From: Paenibacillus sp. JCM 18996
Lineage (GTDB): Bacteria; Bacillota; Bacilli; Paenibacillales; NBRC-103111
DNA: 59,837 nucleotides
Assembly (NCBI GenBank): GCA_001313085.1
Contig: BBFE01000019.1
Location: 1 to 59,837 of the forward strand
Reading direction: 5' to 3'
Part shown: piece by piece, positions 21,206-32,043 of the stretch
Layout of the letters: every line of letters starts with the position of its first letter
Numbering within the stretch: the first letter of the stretch is position 1
The notes under the pieces: model-generated
Databases searched by the model: none
Told to the model about the DNA's origin: nothing
Seen by the model: only the letters and a program-made list of their open reading frames with translations
Program-made: the position numbers and the translations under genes

Positions 21206-22441
21206 ATGAATATTTTTTAAAAAAAACAGGCTCGTGCTGTTGTCGCCAATCATTGCTTTGTTGGTCATATTTATTTTTTCACTTACACTTTTCCCATCTG
21301 TTCAAGTCCAACCAAAGAACTTACCAATCGCCATTGTCAACGAAGACCAAGGATTTGAAATCCCAAATCAACCAAAGATGAATATGGGGCAAACTATCGT
21401 TGACATGATGCAGAAGACTTCATCTTCAACATCTGGGAAAGACCCCGCTGTAAAATGGGTGCAAGTAAAAAAGTGTTGAAGAAGTACAAAACGGCCTAAA
21501 TAACCGAGAGTATTACGCGGCGTTTGTTATTCCAAAAGATTTTAGTGCGAGGCAAGCTTCTTTGCGCACTCCAACGCCTAATTCGCCTGAAGTTCAAATC
21601 TATATTAATCAAGGTATGAACACTGCGGCTTCCACAATGGCAGCGCAAATCCTGAATGGAGTCGTCGATAACATGAACAACAATGTTCGTACCCAACTCC
21701 TCGAAGGATTTAAAAAAATCAAGGTGCAGCACTGACGCCGGATCAGGCTTCTAAATTGGTAAGTCCTATTGTCAAAAAAAAGTTACCAATGTCAACGAAA
21801 TAGGCACGAAAAGCGCAAACGGCAATGCTCCTGTTTCCTTATTCCAACCACTTTGGATGGCAAGTTTAGCGACCGCAGCGGTCCTCTTTATAGCCGTAAG
21901 CAAGACAACATCTAAAACCAGAAGAGAGAGCCTTACTACGAAGTTAATGCAGATTGTAATAGGTGGTGTTGTTGCGGTAGTCGTTGGTTTTGGATTAACT
22001 TGGCTTACAGACAGTATGGTGGGACTTCATATTCCGCAGTTTACAGATACAGCAGTTTTCTTAACGATTGCGTTCTTCAGCTTTTTTTTCTTGATGATAT
22101 CCGCTGTTGTTTCGTGGTTGGGCTTCGCTGGAATTTCCATTTTTTTGCGTTACTCCTTTTCTTTGGTGCACCATTACTTGCTTTAGCCCCTGAAATGATG
22201 TCCCCGTTCTATCAGGACTGGGTGTATTCTTGGTTGCCAATGCGTTTCATGGTGGAAGGTCTTCGAGAATTGTTTTTTCTTCGGTAAAGGATTAAGTTGG
22301 AATAATGCAGTATCATCGCTTACTTGGATTGGTTTAGTGAGCGCCATTGTTATCCTTGGTTCTGTTTTGAAACACCGTGCAGTACAAAAAAACAGCAAAA
22401 AAAACTTGAAGGCTAAAAAAAATAAAGCATGCGAATCGTGA
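21206..22441 (+). CDS. YhgE/Pip-domain ABC-2-like membrane protein, frameshifted
   Basis: Membrane protein of the YhgE/Pip (phage infection protein) or ABC-2 permease family. An N-terminal helix (NRLVLLSPIIALLVIFIFSL) is followed by an extracellular domain with the family motif PIAIVNEDQGFEI and a long Asn-rich stretch. Five C-terminal helices follow (for example IVIGGVVAVVVGFGLTWL and ISAVVSWLGFAGISIF). It ends in a Lys-rich tail. The ATG at 21206 follows AAGGAGAAACATTT. Breaks lie in A/T runs at 21220, 21465, 21710, 21775, 22140 and 22275. TetR-YhgE pairs are common in Firmicutes and often relate to membrane stress or export; the substrate is unknown. Confidence 0.78.
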
Positions 22442-22466
22442 AGTTGATTCATGTGCTTTTATTTTT
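22424..22466. terminator. terminator after the YhgE gene
   Basis: aaagcatgcgaatc pairs with gattcatgtgcttt across a short loop, followed by a T-rich tract on the plus strand. It overlaps the stop codon region of the YhgE gene. Confidence 0.75.
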
Positions 22467-22499
22467 TGTTGCAAGGAACCCTTCGTTCTCCTGGCCTTC

Positions 22500-22815
22500 A
22501 AAACCACATTGGGAGAAAGACTGATCGCCGATCGATACTTGGCCGGCGTAAACTATATCGCTGATAGCGGAAGTCTGGAATATATCGGAGGAAAATTCGA
22601 CGGCAACTGGATGCGCCTGCTTCCTCCTTCAACGACAGCCAGGAGATGAGCGCTTGGGCCAGACCAGCCCTTTGACGCAGCGGTGCAATCGGGCCTCATG
22701 GTCGGTCGCACAGACACAGGCTTTGCCCCTAAGGAAAACGCTACTCGCGCGTAAGCCGCCCAGGTCGTTTATAATGTGATCAAAAAAAGCTGTAGCTGAT
22801 TCCGCCTGCACAAGC
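22500..22815 (+). pseudogene. S-layer homology (SLH) protein 3' remnant
   Basis: Frames read LPSFNDSQEMSAWARPA, VQSGLMVGRTDTGFAPKENA and, after an in-frame TAA in place of the usual Glu codon, AAQVVYNVIKKAV. This is the consensus of an SLH repeat (FxD...WA...V..G.M.G...G.F.P...ATRAEAA..V.N), which anchors surface proteins to secondary wall polymers. No start or earlier domains were found, so only the tail of a surface protein survives. The piece ends just before the end of the sulfatase gene on the other strand. Confidence 0.7.
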
Positions 22816-22911
22816 AGTGAAGTTAAAATATTAGGGCGCCCTCAATGGGTGCCCTTGTTTATAACGCAGTAACTCGGATTGACGGAGGAGTGGAATTGCT
22901 GCCCCCCTATT

Positions 22912-24246
22912 TTACCGTATTATGAAGTGGCCCATAACCCATCTCACCACGCCGCGCTCGAAAATATTCAATTTCAGCTGCAAACCTTTTTTTTCATTGA
23001 TCTGATTGATCGTCTCCAGAGGATCGCTCTCCAAATCAAACAAAACTTCAGTATAATCCGGACCGTAATATTGGTATTTCAAATGATCCCTCTTTATCAT
23101 CACCTGGCCGAAGAAATATTGCGAAATCGTTTCGTTATACCATTGCCCCGTCCCTTCCATAAGCGGCACTAAACTGCGGCCGTCCAGACCGTCCGGAACA
23201 GGAATATTCGTCAAATCACACAATGTCGGAAATAGATCATACAGGTTTACATTTTCCAAACTGACCTTGCCTCCGGAAAACCGTTTCGGCCACCGTATAA
23301 TCAAAGGAACCTTTACGCTAGCCTCATAAAAAATTACCCTTCCACCAGCGACCATGTTCACCAAGCATTTCTCCATGGTCACCGCTGTAGATAATAATCC
23401 AATCATCGAGGTTTTGTCCGGCTTGTTCCAACGCATCCAGAATGCTGCGGCAATATCCGTCCATCGTTTCTACCATTGCATAATAGGCTGCGGTGGCCCT
23501 TCGAAGGTCCCGCTCCGACACGTCAACACCGGGCCTAACCAGATTTTTTTGCCGAGCATTGGGTGATCAGACACGTGTTGTGCCAAGAACGGCTCCACTC
23601 TATTCATGTAATAGTTGAATTTATTCTCTTCCGCCGTGAAGGGATAATGCGGTTGAGCAAAAACAACCTTCAGCAGAATAGGGCGCTCATTCACTCGATC
23701 GTCATAAGGGCTGTTAAAATATTCATTAATAAGGTCCAAGGCACCCTGCAGCGTATACTCATCTCGAACCACCTGATAGCCGCGGCCGATGCCGGCACGC
23801 TGAATATGCTCCACTTCATTGCGATTCAGCGGCTTCGCAAATTTGGCGTATTCTTCTTCCACCCGGCCCTCTGTCAGTTCTGCGTTGGCTAATCCGAGCA
23901 ATTTGGTCCACCCCTGCATAATATCCAAGCCAAAATGGAAATTTTGCCCGCACAGCACGGTTTGATAGCCGTATTGGGCCAGCCTGCGCGCAAACGTCAT
24001 ATGTCCAGGCTGCAAATCTTGTCCCTGCACATCGCAGCCGCACGTACGGGGAAGCTGACCCGCCATCAAAGATTGCCGAGCAGGAACACATATGGGACTC
24101 GGGCAGTAAGCGTTCTGGAAGATAATGCCTGTTTCAGCCAGTTTGTCCAATGTCGGCGTCCTTACAACCGCATTGCCTGAATAGCCTGTTACATCCGCAC
24201 GGTGCTGGTCGCTCATAAGATACAATATATTGGGACGGCGTGCCAT
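22912..24246 (-). CDS. formylglycine-type sulfatase / alkaline-phosphatase-superfamily hydrolase, frameshifted
   Basis: Hydrolase of the sulfatase family. The N-terminal metal site is NILYLMSDQHRADVTGYSG. The nucleophile motif is CVPAR in CPSPICVPARQSL (about residues 50-62), where the Cys becomes formylglycine. The second metal site is IIYSGDHGEMLGEHG. Length is about 445 residues. The same fold includes choline sulfatases and phosphonate monoester hydrolases or phosphodiesterases, and the sequence alone does not separate these. No signal peptide, so the substrate is hydrolysed inside the cell. ATG at 24246 with GGAAGGGGGAAG. Breaks at the seven-T run near 23547 and the run near 23330. Last gene of the ten-gene operon. 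Confidence 0.85.
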
Positions 24247-24264
24247 CGCTTCTTCCCCCTTCCG

Positions 24265-24986
24265 CTAAGTTCTCCAAGAAAGATCAAATTCTTTGTAAAT
24301 TTGAAAAGACTCATCATCGTTCATTTGCAGCAGCAGACAAACCGAACCGACGGTAAATTCCGTGAACGCGCCAAAAAATTTGGTTAAGCTGAACGCTTAA
24401 TTCGGCATATCGGCCACCGTTATATGGAGTGAGCAGCGTAAAATGCGGATGCCATTGGTCCAATATTTCTTTGTAATAAAACTTAAGCAGACGGTTTGCT
24501 GCAAACTGCTGACCTTCCGTTAAAACGGGATTTTGCAAATAACCTCTCAATTCCCGGGTGCCTGTTCCTAAAGGATTGAGACGGGCAATAACGAGTGTGT
24601 GAAACATTTTTAAGACATCATTTGCATCATAACGCAATACTGCGGATTGCCGGTTTTCTCCGAAAAAAAGTAATAAAATTCTCTTCATTTTTTTGCAACT
24701 CGAAAGGAGTTTCAGGATTTAGACAGCCAATGATGTCTTGCAATTCGGTTTCAATGCGGTGAAGATCCCTCAAATGAAAATCAACGGCCGGTCCGATGGT
24801 AACATGCAGTCCGTATGGGCTTGAAAGCCGGGTCCAATTCGCATCAAAATCCTTTACGACGCTCTTTACTTCCTGTGCCAATTCTACGCTTGTGCCTGAG
24901 CGAACATCGTATCCTAACATGGACGAGCCCAACCGATAAAACAGTTCCTCTTGACGAGGAATAAAATAAACGGCAAATTTAGGCAT
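24265..24986 (-). CDS. 2H phosphoesterase-like protein (DUF1045/LigT type), frameshifted
   Basis: Protein of about 240 residues with the two HxT motifs of the 2H phosphoesterase superfamily: YGLHVTIGPAVDF near residue 65 and QWHPHFTLLTPY near residue 175. Superfamily members open cyclic phosphates or phosphodiesters. The overall layout (MPKFAVYFIPRQEELFYRLG at the start) resembles DUF1045 proteins that accompany phosphonate operons in proteobacteria. The ATG at 24986 follows TCAGGAGGACCGC. Breaks in six- or seven-A runs at about 24375 and 24665. It lies 41 bases after the metallo-hydrolase and 18 before the sulfatase. Confidence 0.72.
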
Positions 24987-25027
24987 GCGGTCCTCCTGAA
25001 TCATGTCTTGTAACTTTGAGCGTCGTA

Positions 25028-25898
25028 TTAAATGCATAAGCCGTCGTAAGCGACGGTAACGTTATAACCGGTTTGATGGAATGCCTCCTGCAGCTCATCA
25101 TGCAAATAAGGCTGTTTGTGGTTTATATGTGTAGCATAAATTTTTTGTATTTCCATCGATAAAACCGATAGCTGACATCTTGTCCAGCATCAGCACAAAA
25201 TTGGGGATGTCCAAATGTTGATTGACATACAGCCCCCGGTCATCCCTTCCCCCATACGTGCATTCCATGATCAGAATATCCGTCTTTTTCCCTGTCAGAA
25301 ACCCCCATGTTTGTTCTCCGTACCAACCCGTGTCACTTGCATAACACAAGTTCTTGCCATCATTTAATGTGATCAGATAGTTGTGGGCATATTCCCCAGC
25401 ACCAAACGCGCGATGATTTCCTTTCAATGGCGTCACCGTCAAATCGCCGGCTTGAAAGGGTTGAAAAGGCTGCACTACTATGAAACGAAACATCTGCTCA
25501 ACAGCTTTCTTATGCTCCGCCGTATAGTTAACGGAGTATCTCTCAAGCAGCGTTTCTGCCCAACCTGCGGCTTCCGGGCTTAAATAAATATTTAAAGGCT
25601 GCTCCTTCGTCTTAACAGCATATTCTTTCAGCAATATTTCCGCCAAATCAAAATGATCCTTATGCGTGTGTGTAATCAGAAGATGCTCGAGTTCGAATAC
25701 GTCTAAGCCATGCTTCATCATTTGATAAAAGGAATCCGGACTGAAGTCGATCTGATGCTTGGCGTCAATCCGAAAAGAAGTGCGGCTGCGGATGTTTTTT
25801 TCCACCGATCCTTCTCGCTTGCTGACAATAGTCACACCGGCAAAAAAAATACTGGGTATCGCCTCCCCGGCACTAGTGCCCAAGAACATAGATTTCAC
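25028..25898 (-). CDS. metallo-beta-lactamase-fold hydrolase, PhnP-like, frameshifted at the end
   Basis: MBL-fold protein of about 290 residues. The zinc motif is LLITHTHKDHFDLAEILLKE (HxHxDH as THTHKDH), with further ligands in LKGNHRAFG, CYASDTGW and a final ATHINHKQ. The nearest known theme is PhnP-type cyclic phosphodiesterases, but UlaG-like and other lactonase-like members are possible. A GTG at 25898 with GGGGGATGAG is the start, 4 bases after the HAD gene. The six-A run at about 25142 should be five, which extends the protein to a TAA at 25028. Confidence 0.8.
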
Positions 25899-25902
25899 TC
25901 AC

Positions 25903-26745
25903 TCATCCCCCTTTTGTTAAAATGAAACGGCTGGCCCCCGCGCTCTCTGCATAATCAATCACTTCGACAAGCGCATTCTCATCATTACTTCGTACAGTGA
26001 CCCACGCTGCCGCATTCTTCAATGTGGGATGGGCGTTACAGACCGCCACTCCGTGCCGAAGCATGCCGACCATCTCCAAATCGTTTAAATTGTCGCCGAC
26101 AGCGATAAATTCATCGGGATTTCCATACACTAGATCAATGAGGTGAAGAAGAGCGATACCTTTGTTGATATTGGGCGGCAAAATTTCCAAATAGATCGGT
26201 TCTGACTGTACCGTATTGAGCTGCTCTGTATGCAGTTGAAACTGCGCTATCGCATCTGGCGGGCCAATGAGCATCAGTTTGTTCACCGCATCGGTAATTT
26301 CATAAAACCAGTTAAACGGTTTGACCGTGATTTCTACCTTATCTTTCATCATGTGGCGCTTTACCGCTTCGGACAATTCCGAACAATAAACGTGCTCCTT
26401 ATAAAATACAAGCAGGTCCAGGCCAAGCGATTTTCCCAAGGACAAGTATATTTGCAATGCATGGGAGACCGATTCTGCAGGAAGAAAGTGTTCCATAATA
26501 AAAAACATCTTTTACCGGGTCGTATATTTTGGCTCCATTGTACAAAATCAGCGGAGATGTCAGGTTGAGCGTGCGGATAAAAGGCAGCACTCCAGCTAAG
26601 GTTCTGCCGGTTGCGAAAGAGAAACGGCCCCCCCGCTGCGTAAATTGTTTGATGCGGCCAATTAAATCCTCTGAGATTTGCTGCTTTGAATCCAATAAGG
26701 TGCCATCGAGGTCGGAAAAAAAATCCAGCGGATTGGATTAGTCAT
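25903..26745 (-). CDS. Cof-type HAD phosphatase, frameshifted
   Basis: Haloacid-dehalogenase hydrolase, subfamily IIB. Motif I reads FSDLDGTLLDS once the eight-A run at about 26720 is read as six. Motif II is SFATGRTLAGV and motif IV is VGDNLNDLEMV with the catalytic Asp pair. The cap between residues 85 and 200 is of C2B type, used on sugar phosphates and similar small phospho-metabolites. The ATG at 26745 overlaps the TGA of the ATPase gene (TGATG), so translation is coupled. A second break lies near 26500. It probably dephosphorylates a pathway intermediate. Confidence 0.85.
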
Positions 26746-27899
26746 CAAGCCTGCATTCTCCCTTTTTGAGGAAGGTCATCCCATTTAAGTTCACGATACA
26801 GGCTCTGTCCGGTTTCATAATCGAACAAATAACAGTTTCCGCTGACCTTGAACCAGACGTTCTGCCCCTCCCGTATTGCAGCATTTGCATCCGCATACCC
26901 TCTAACTACTGATTGTCCGACCTCAATATGAGCCATTTTTTTCTCTTCCCGTGAACTCGGTAAAAATGACTTTCCCCTTTAGATATGCTTCTTGCGGATC
27001 AGGTTGTTCGGTGACAAGACGGACTTGATGGGGACGAAACGCCCAACGAATGCGCTGCTCTCTCTGAATAAATTCTCGATCCGTCCTCTCGCTCAAGGCA
27101 GAGGTATGGTTTCACCGGTGTCCGTCAGTCTTATGCTCCGTCCGGTGGTCTCCCATTGGCACTGCAGCTCGTTCAGTACCGGCATGCCCAGAAATTGAGC
27201 AACAAACCAGTTCGCAGGAGCATTGTACAATTCCTCCGGAGTACCGAATTGCAGGAGCACGCCTGCGTTCATAACAGCGATTTTGTCTGACATCGTAAGA
27301 GCTTCTTCTTGATCATGGGTCACCATCACAGTAGTGATCCCCAGCTCCTTCTGCAGCCTGCGGATTTCTTCGCGCATGTTGATCCGCAAATTGGCGTCCA
27401 AACTGGAAAGCGGCTCATCCAGAAGCAGCAGCCCGGGCTTCTTGACGATCGCTCTGGCAATAGCGACACGCTGCTGCTGCCCACCTGACAGTTGGTTTGG
27501 TTTGCGTGTCAGGTATTCAGCCATTTGAACCCGCTTCGCGGCGTCCGCAGCATCGGCCAGTCTCTGCTTCTTTGGAACGCTTTTGTTCTTAAGAGGAAAC
27601 GCGATGTTTTGCTGCACATTCATGTTCGGATAAAGGGCGGAGTTTTGAAAAACCATACCGATATTGCGGTCTTTGGGCGCTACGCCGTTCATAGGCTTTC
27701 CATCAAACAGTACCTCCCCTTCGCTCACCGGATAAATGCCCGCAATCATCAGCAGTGTGGTTGATTTACCGCAGCCGCTCGGTCCCAGAATGGTCACGAG
27801 CTCACCATCTGCGATGCTCAAATTCAATTGTTTTACTGTTGGCGTATCTATATCGTATTTCTTATATACATCGCGGAGCTCTACCCGCATCGATGTCAC
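26745..27899 (-). CDS. carbohydrate/glycerol-phosphate-type ABC importer ATPase, frameshifted
   Basis: CUT1-type (UgpC/MsmK-like) ATP-binding protein. Walker A GPSGCGKSTTLLMIAG, Q-loop VFQNSALYPN, signature QLSGGQQQRVAIARAI, Walker B LLLLDEPLSSLDA and H-loop VTHDQEEA are all present. The regulatory TOBE region follows residue 250, seen as GNCYLFDYETGQSLY near the end. Breaks at about 27095 and 26940 (run of T). About 380 residues. It follows the permease gene by only 3 bases and energises the importer encoded by the next three genes. Confidence 0.9.
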
Positions 27900-27902
27900 C
27901 TC

Positions 27903-28745
27903 TTACATTTTCATTTTCATTAATGCCTGCTGGGAGAACAAATAAAGAATAAGGCACGGAATCATATAAAATACGGCGAGAGCCATAACGATCCCGTAGC
28001 TGCCGGTGAATTCCTGCGTGAACAAACCTCTGAGAATGATGGACAGTGTATAGAAGCGATCGTCAAAAAATGAACACCGACACCATTACATACTCACCCC
28101 AACCGCTTAAAAAAAGCGAACAGCGAGATCGCTACAATTCCGGGCAAACGTTTGGAATATAGATTTGAAAAAAAGCTTTCAGCCTGCCGCTGCCGTCGAT
28201 GCTGGCTGCCCATTCCAACTGCTTTGGAACTTCATCAAAAAAAACCTTTAATGATCCATGTCGACATCCCGATTCCGGCAAAAGCTTGAGCAAAACGATT
28301 CCGATCAGGGTATTGAGCAACCCCACCGATTTCAAAATATAGAAAGCGGCGATCAGACCCGTAATCGCCGGGAAGGCATGCGTCAGCAAAGTGGATTGAA
28401 GCAAAAAACTTGCTGCCCGGGAAATTTCCCCGCGACAGGACATAACCCGCCATCAAACTGGCTGTCACTTCAATGATCGACGTGCCCGCCGCAATGAGGA
28501 AGCTGTTTCCAAAAAACATGCCATATGTTCGGATATTTGAAGCCGTTCACTTCAAAGTTGGACCAAAGAAAGCTCCAATTTTGTAAAGTAAAGCCTTTCG
28601 GAGTAATGCCCCCGGCCATCCCATCGCTAAACGAGATCAGCACCATCCATACGTAAAGAAACAATAACGGCAAGGAAGTGACCGTCATTAAGACGATGGA
28701 CAAGGCGTTGGGCAAGCCCATCTTAAACCGGCTCATCCTGTTCAA
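27903..28745 (-). CDS. ABC importer permease (UgpE/MalG type), frameshifted
   Basis: Second inner-membrane permease of the importer. Six helices are expected; visible are LSIVLMTVTSLPLLFLYVWM, NSFLIAAGTSIIEVTASLMA and VMALAVFYMIPCLILYLFSQ. The EAA loop that docks on the ATPase reads DEVPKQLEWAASIDGSG, close to the family EAAxxDGA. There are several run errors near 28060, 28108, 28170, 28240, 28410 and 28515, so the frame changes often. ATG at 28745; it ends at a TAA at 27903. Confidence 0.85.
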
Positions 28746-28768
28746 TGGATATACCTCTTTTCTTTCAC

Positions 28769-29672
28769 CTATTTGATGCTGTTCATCAGCTTATGGAAGC
28801 CAAATACACGGTAAGCGAGGAACATAACGATAAACACGACAGGCAGTATAAACAAAGCAATGGCGGAACCATACCCGAAATCCGTGGTTGCAAATGCTTT
28901 ATGAAATGCATATAACGCCCACGTCTCCGTCCGGTAGTTCGGACCGCCGTCCGTCAACAGAAGGATCGATTCGTAGCTCGTTAACAACGCAAGCCCCTGC
29001 CAAATCATCAAAAAACATAATCGGCCAGCGTAAGAAAGGCACAATCAAATTTCGCAAAATACTCCATTCTGATGCACCGTCGACTTTAGCTACATAAAAA
29101 TATGTTTTATCCACGGACTGCATAGCGGAAGAAAGCACGACCATCGATAAAGAAGAGCCCATAACTCCTGCCAACATGATATTGATCAGCAACGGGTACT
29201 TGTCCAGCCACGCCACAGGCGCTGAACCGTAGAACATATGCATTAGGCTGTTCAGCACACCGTATTCACTTGAGCTGAATATCCACGTCCACAATAATGC
29301 TTCTACCACGCCGGGCGAAACCCGGGGCAGCAGCCAAATCGTACGGAACCAGACTCCAAGCTTCTTGTTCTGAATATAGTAGGTCGTCGTAACGGCGATA
29401 ATGAATCCCCATACCACTTTAAACAATAGCGTCATCACAACGAACAATGCTGTGTTCATTACTATGAGACCGATTTTGGGATCGATCAAGGCTTTGCGGA
29501 AATTGACAAGTCCATTGTAATTCCAGTTCATCGAAGCATCCATGGAAGTAAAAGCAATGACAATGACCATGACAGCCGTGGCGAGAAACAATACGTATTG
29601 ATTAAACATGAATGGGATCAGCATGATCCCATTCATTCCGTGCTCTTTTATTTTGGTCCATAGTCCATTCAT
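28769..29672 (-). CDS. ABC importer permease (UgpA/MalF type), frameshifted once
   Basis: First permease of the importer, about 300 residues. Helices include FNQYVLFLATAVMVIVIAFT, ALFVVMTLLFKVVWGFIIAV and ALFILPVVFIVMFLAYRVFG. The ATPase-docking loop reads YVAKVDGASEWSILRNL, matching EAAxxDGA. A six-A run at about 29013 should be five and is the only break. It lies 3 bases after the solute-binding protein and 23 before the second permease. Confidence 0.9.
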
Positions 29673-29675
29673 CGG

Positions 29676-31080
29676 TTATTTCACCGTAATCGTTCCAAGT
29701 TCAAGCTTCATCTGCTGTTCCATCCATTGCACGGCTTGCTCCGGCTGCATTGCGCCTGTTTCCACATTGCGGACAGCTTCTTTATATATTTTCTCTGTTT
29801 TCGGCTCATCCGGATGATTCGGAACGAACTGGGAATAATTTGTCATATAACTGACGGTATTTAACCAAGCGTTATCTTTAACAAGCTCCTGTCCTTCTTT
29901 CGTAAACGGAATATGAGAGCTTTGCACTGCATGTGCTTTTTTTTGGAATTCCGGTGCGGAAACAGCAACCAAAAGACGTTTGGCTAAGTCAGGATGCTTG
30001 GTGCTCTTGCTGACCACGTAACTGTACGGACCGGAGACTGTGACTGGTTTGCCGCCATTTTTTGCTTGGAGGCAGCAGCATAACGCCGATGTGCTGCATA
30101 ATCCACTCGCTGGATACTTTACCGAGCTCTTTATGAAGGTCCTGTTGGCGCCATTTCGCCTCTTCCCAAATGCCTCCACCCATGAAAAGCGTCGTTCCAT
30201 TCACCATCGCTTTAAGCCGGTCATCCGTGGAGATAGACATCATGGAAGACGGCAGTATTTTTTCATCAACCATCTGTTTAATGATTGGAACGTAGCAAGT
30301 GTATTCGCTTTATCCAGGACATATTGATTTTTTCTCAGCATCGTAAAACTGAGTGCCTTGGTTGAAAAAAATAGCATCGCCACATCGCGTTCTCCGGTAT
30401 GATGCAAGAACCCATAAGTAACCAGCTTTTGATCCACGGCTTGTTTTGCAAGCTTGTTCATCTCTTCCAGCGTGAATTCTCCCGCTTCTACCTTTTTTGG
30501 GGAGCTCGGCGATCTGCTGATCTTTCCAGCCCATTTTCTTGAGTACATCTTTGTTGTAGAATACAGGCCTTGCTTCCGTATCCTGAATCACACCCCAAAT
30601 ATGCTTGTCCCAAGTCACCGGATTCCAATAGCCGGGCATCAGGTTTTTTAAACACGCTCTCCTTCTCAATGCCGTCCAACGGGAGAATGTAGCCGCTTTT
30701 TTGCCAGCCAGCCGATATTTGTATATCCCACATCTACGATATCCGGTGCATTTCCGGACTTGGACGAGAAAGTGAAAAAAATTGGTTCAAGCTTTCGCTT
30801 GTCGGTTTGGAAACGGTGCTGACCTTGATGCGATATTTTGATTTTTCCTGCTCCAGCTGTTTATTCACATTGTCGGCGGCTTTTTTCAATATTGCTTAAA
30901 GTGTACGGTGCAGTAGAAGCACGCCAGCCAGCGGCTTTAATGTCAACAGTCTCGATTGCAGAAGCTGTGTCCGCAGCTCCGGTCTTATCCTGGCTTTTTT
31001 GAGCTTGCACAACCGGTCGTCGCGAGCGCCACCGCAACTACCAGTGAAAAGATCCCTTTGGTTTTACCAGAACGCATCAT
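29676..31080 (-). CDS. extracellular solute-binding lipoprotein, frameshifted
   Basis: Family 1 solute-binding protein of an ABC importer. The start MMRSGKTKGIFSLVVAVALA is a lipoprotein signal peptide, with the lipobox cysteine in ATTGC. Later segments read WNPVTWDKHIWGVIQDTEAR, VFYNKDVLKKMGWKDQQIAE and GPYSYVVSKSTKHPDLAKRL, typical of CUT1 binding proteins. The ATG at 31080 follows GGTGGATGAG. At least eight run errors break the frame (30985, 30885, 30775, 30700, 30650, 30490, 30365, 30320, 30055). The ligand cannot be read from sequence; the operon suggests a phospho- or sulfo-organic compound. Confidence 0.85.
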
Positions 31081-31101
31081 CTTTATCTCATCCACCTTAT
31101 G

Positions 31102-32010
31102 TTAATTTTGGTTATTCAATAATTTCTTTATGTCATCGATACACCGGACCATATCCTGCTCATACCGAGCTTAAGCTCAACCAAACAGATCACCGGCTTG
31201 CTCTCCATCTGGAATAGTTCGTCATACGGAATGGTTCCCCAGCCAACGGGCAGATGAAGGTCGCCTTCTCCATGATGATATTGGTCCATATACGAACGGT
31301 CCGTTTTGGAAACGACGCCGAAATTGTCATGAACGTGCAAATGATTCACTAAAGCATAATTTGTCTGACCGACGACACGAAATCAAAGCCATTGTAGTTT
31401 GCGGATAAATAAGCATGGCCGTAATCGAGGCAGATTCCGACATTTGGATGGTTCACGCTTCTAACCTGTTCATACAACCGGTCCAGAAACATGCCGGAAT
31501 TGTGTAATTGATCGGATTGGACATCCCTTAAAGTAGGATTCGAGTTTTCAACGGCAATGTTGACTCCCAGCTCTTTGGCCTTCTGCCCAATCGGTATAAC
31601 TCTTCGCGCTCTATTTCCAGTAGCTCATCCATAGGCCTGTGTTCATCCTGGGGCAAGCGGACGCCGGCATGATAGACCAGCACCTCCGCTCCGACCATAT
31701 AAGCGAACTCCAAATTCCGGAGGAATATTTCACGCTGTTTGTCGAGTCCTTCCGTATCAAATAAATTCAGGTCGTTGAACGGATGAACCGCATAGTTGAA
31801 GTCGAACTTTTTTTTAAAATGTCCAATGTTTTGTCCAATCTGAACGAATTGAACTTTCCGTTTAAAATGATATCCAATCCGTGAGAGGCAGTTCAACGTA
31901 ATCGACTCCGATTTTTTTTGAAAATCGCTCAATCTTGCTTCAAATTTTTTTTCAAGGTTTCCTTCCAAGCTCGGGCCGTGGCAGGTCATGCCGATGCCTT
32001 TAAACTCCAC
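31102..32010 (-). CDS. TIM-barrel sugar isomerase/epimerase-like protein (AP-endonuclease 2 family), frameshifted
   Basis: Xylose-isomerase-like TIM barrel, about 300 residues. Typical strand ends with acidic and His metal ligands: LVYHAGVRLP, VGICLDYGHAYLSANYNGFD, VNHLHVHDNFG and KPVICLVELKLG. The metal set Glu-Asp-His-Glu is consistent with isomerases, epimerases or dehydratase-like members; the substrate is unknown. It starts MEFKGIGMTCHGPSLEG at 32010. Breaks in A/T runs at 31915, 31945, 31808, 31585 and near 31370. It lies 33 bases after the GntR gene and 21 before the binding protein. Confidence 0.82.
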
Positions 32011-32043
32011 TAGAGCTCCATCCTTTCTGCTTCTGATGTTTCA

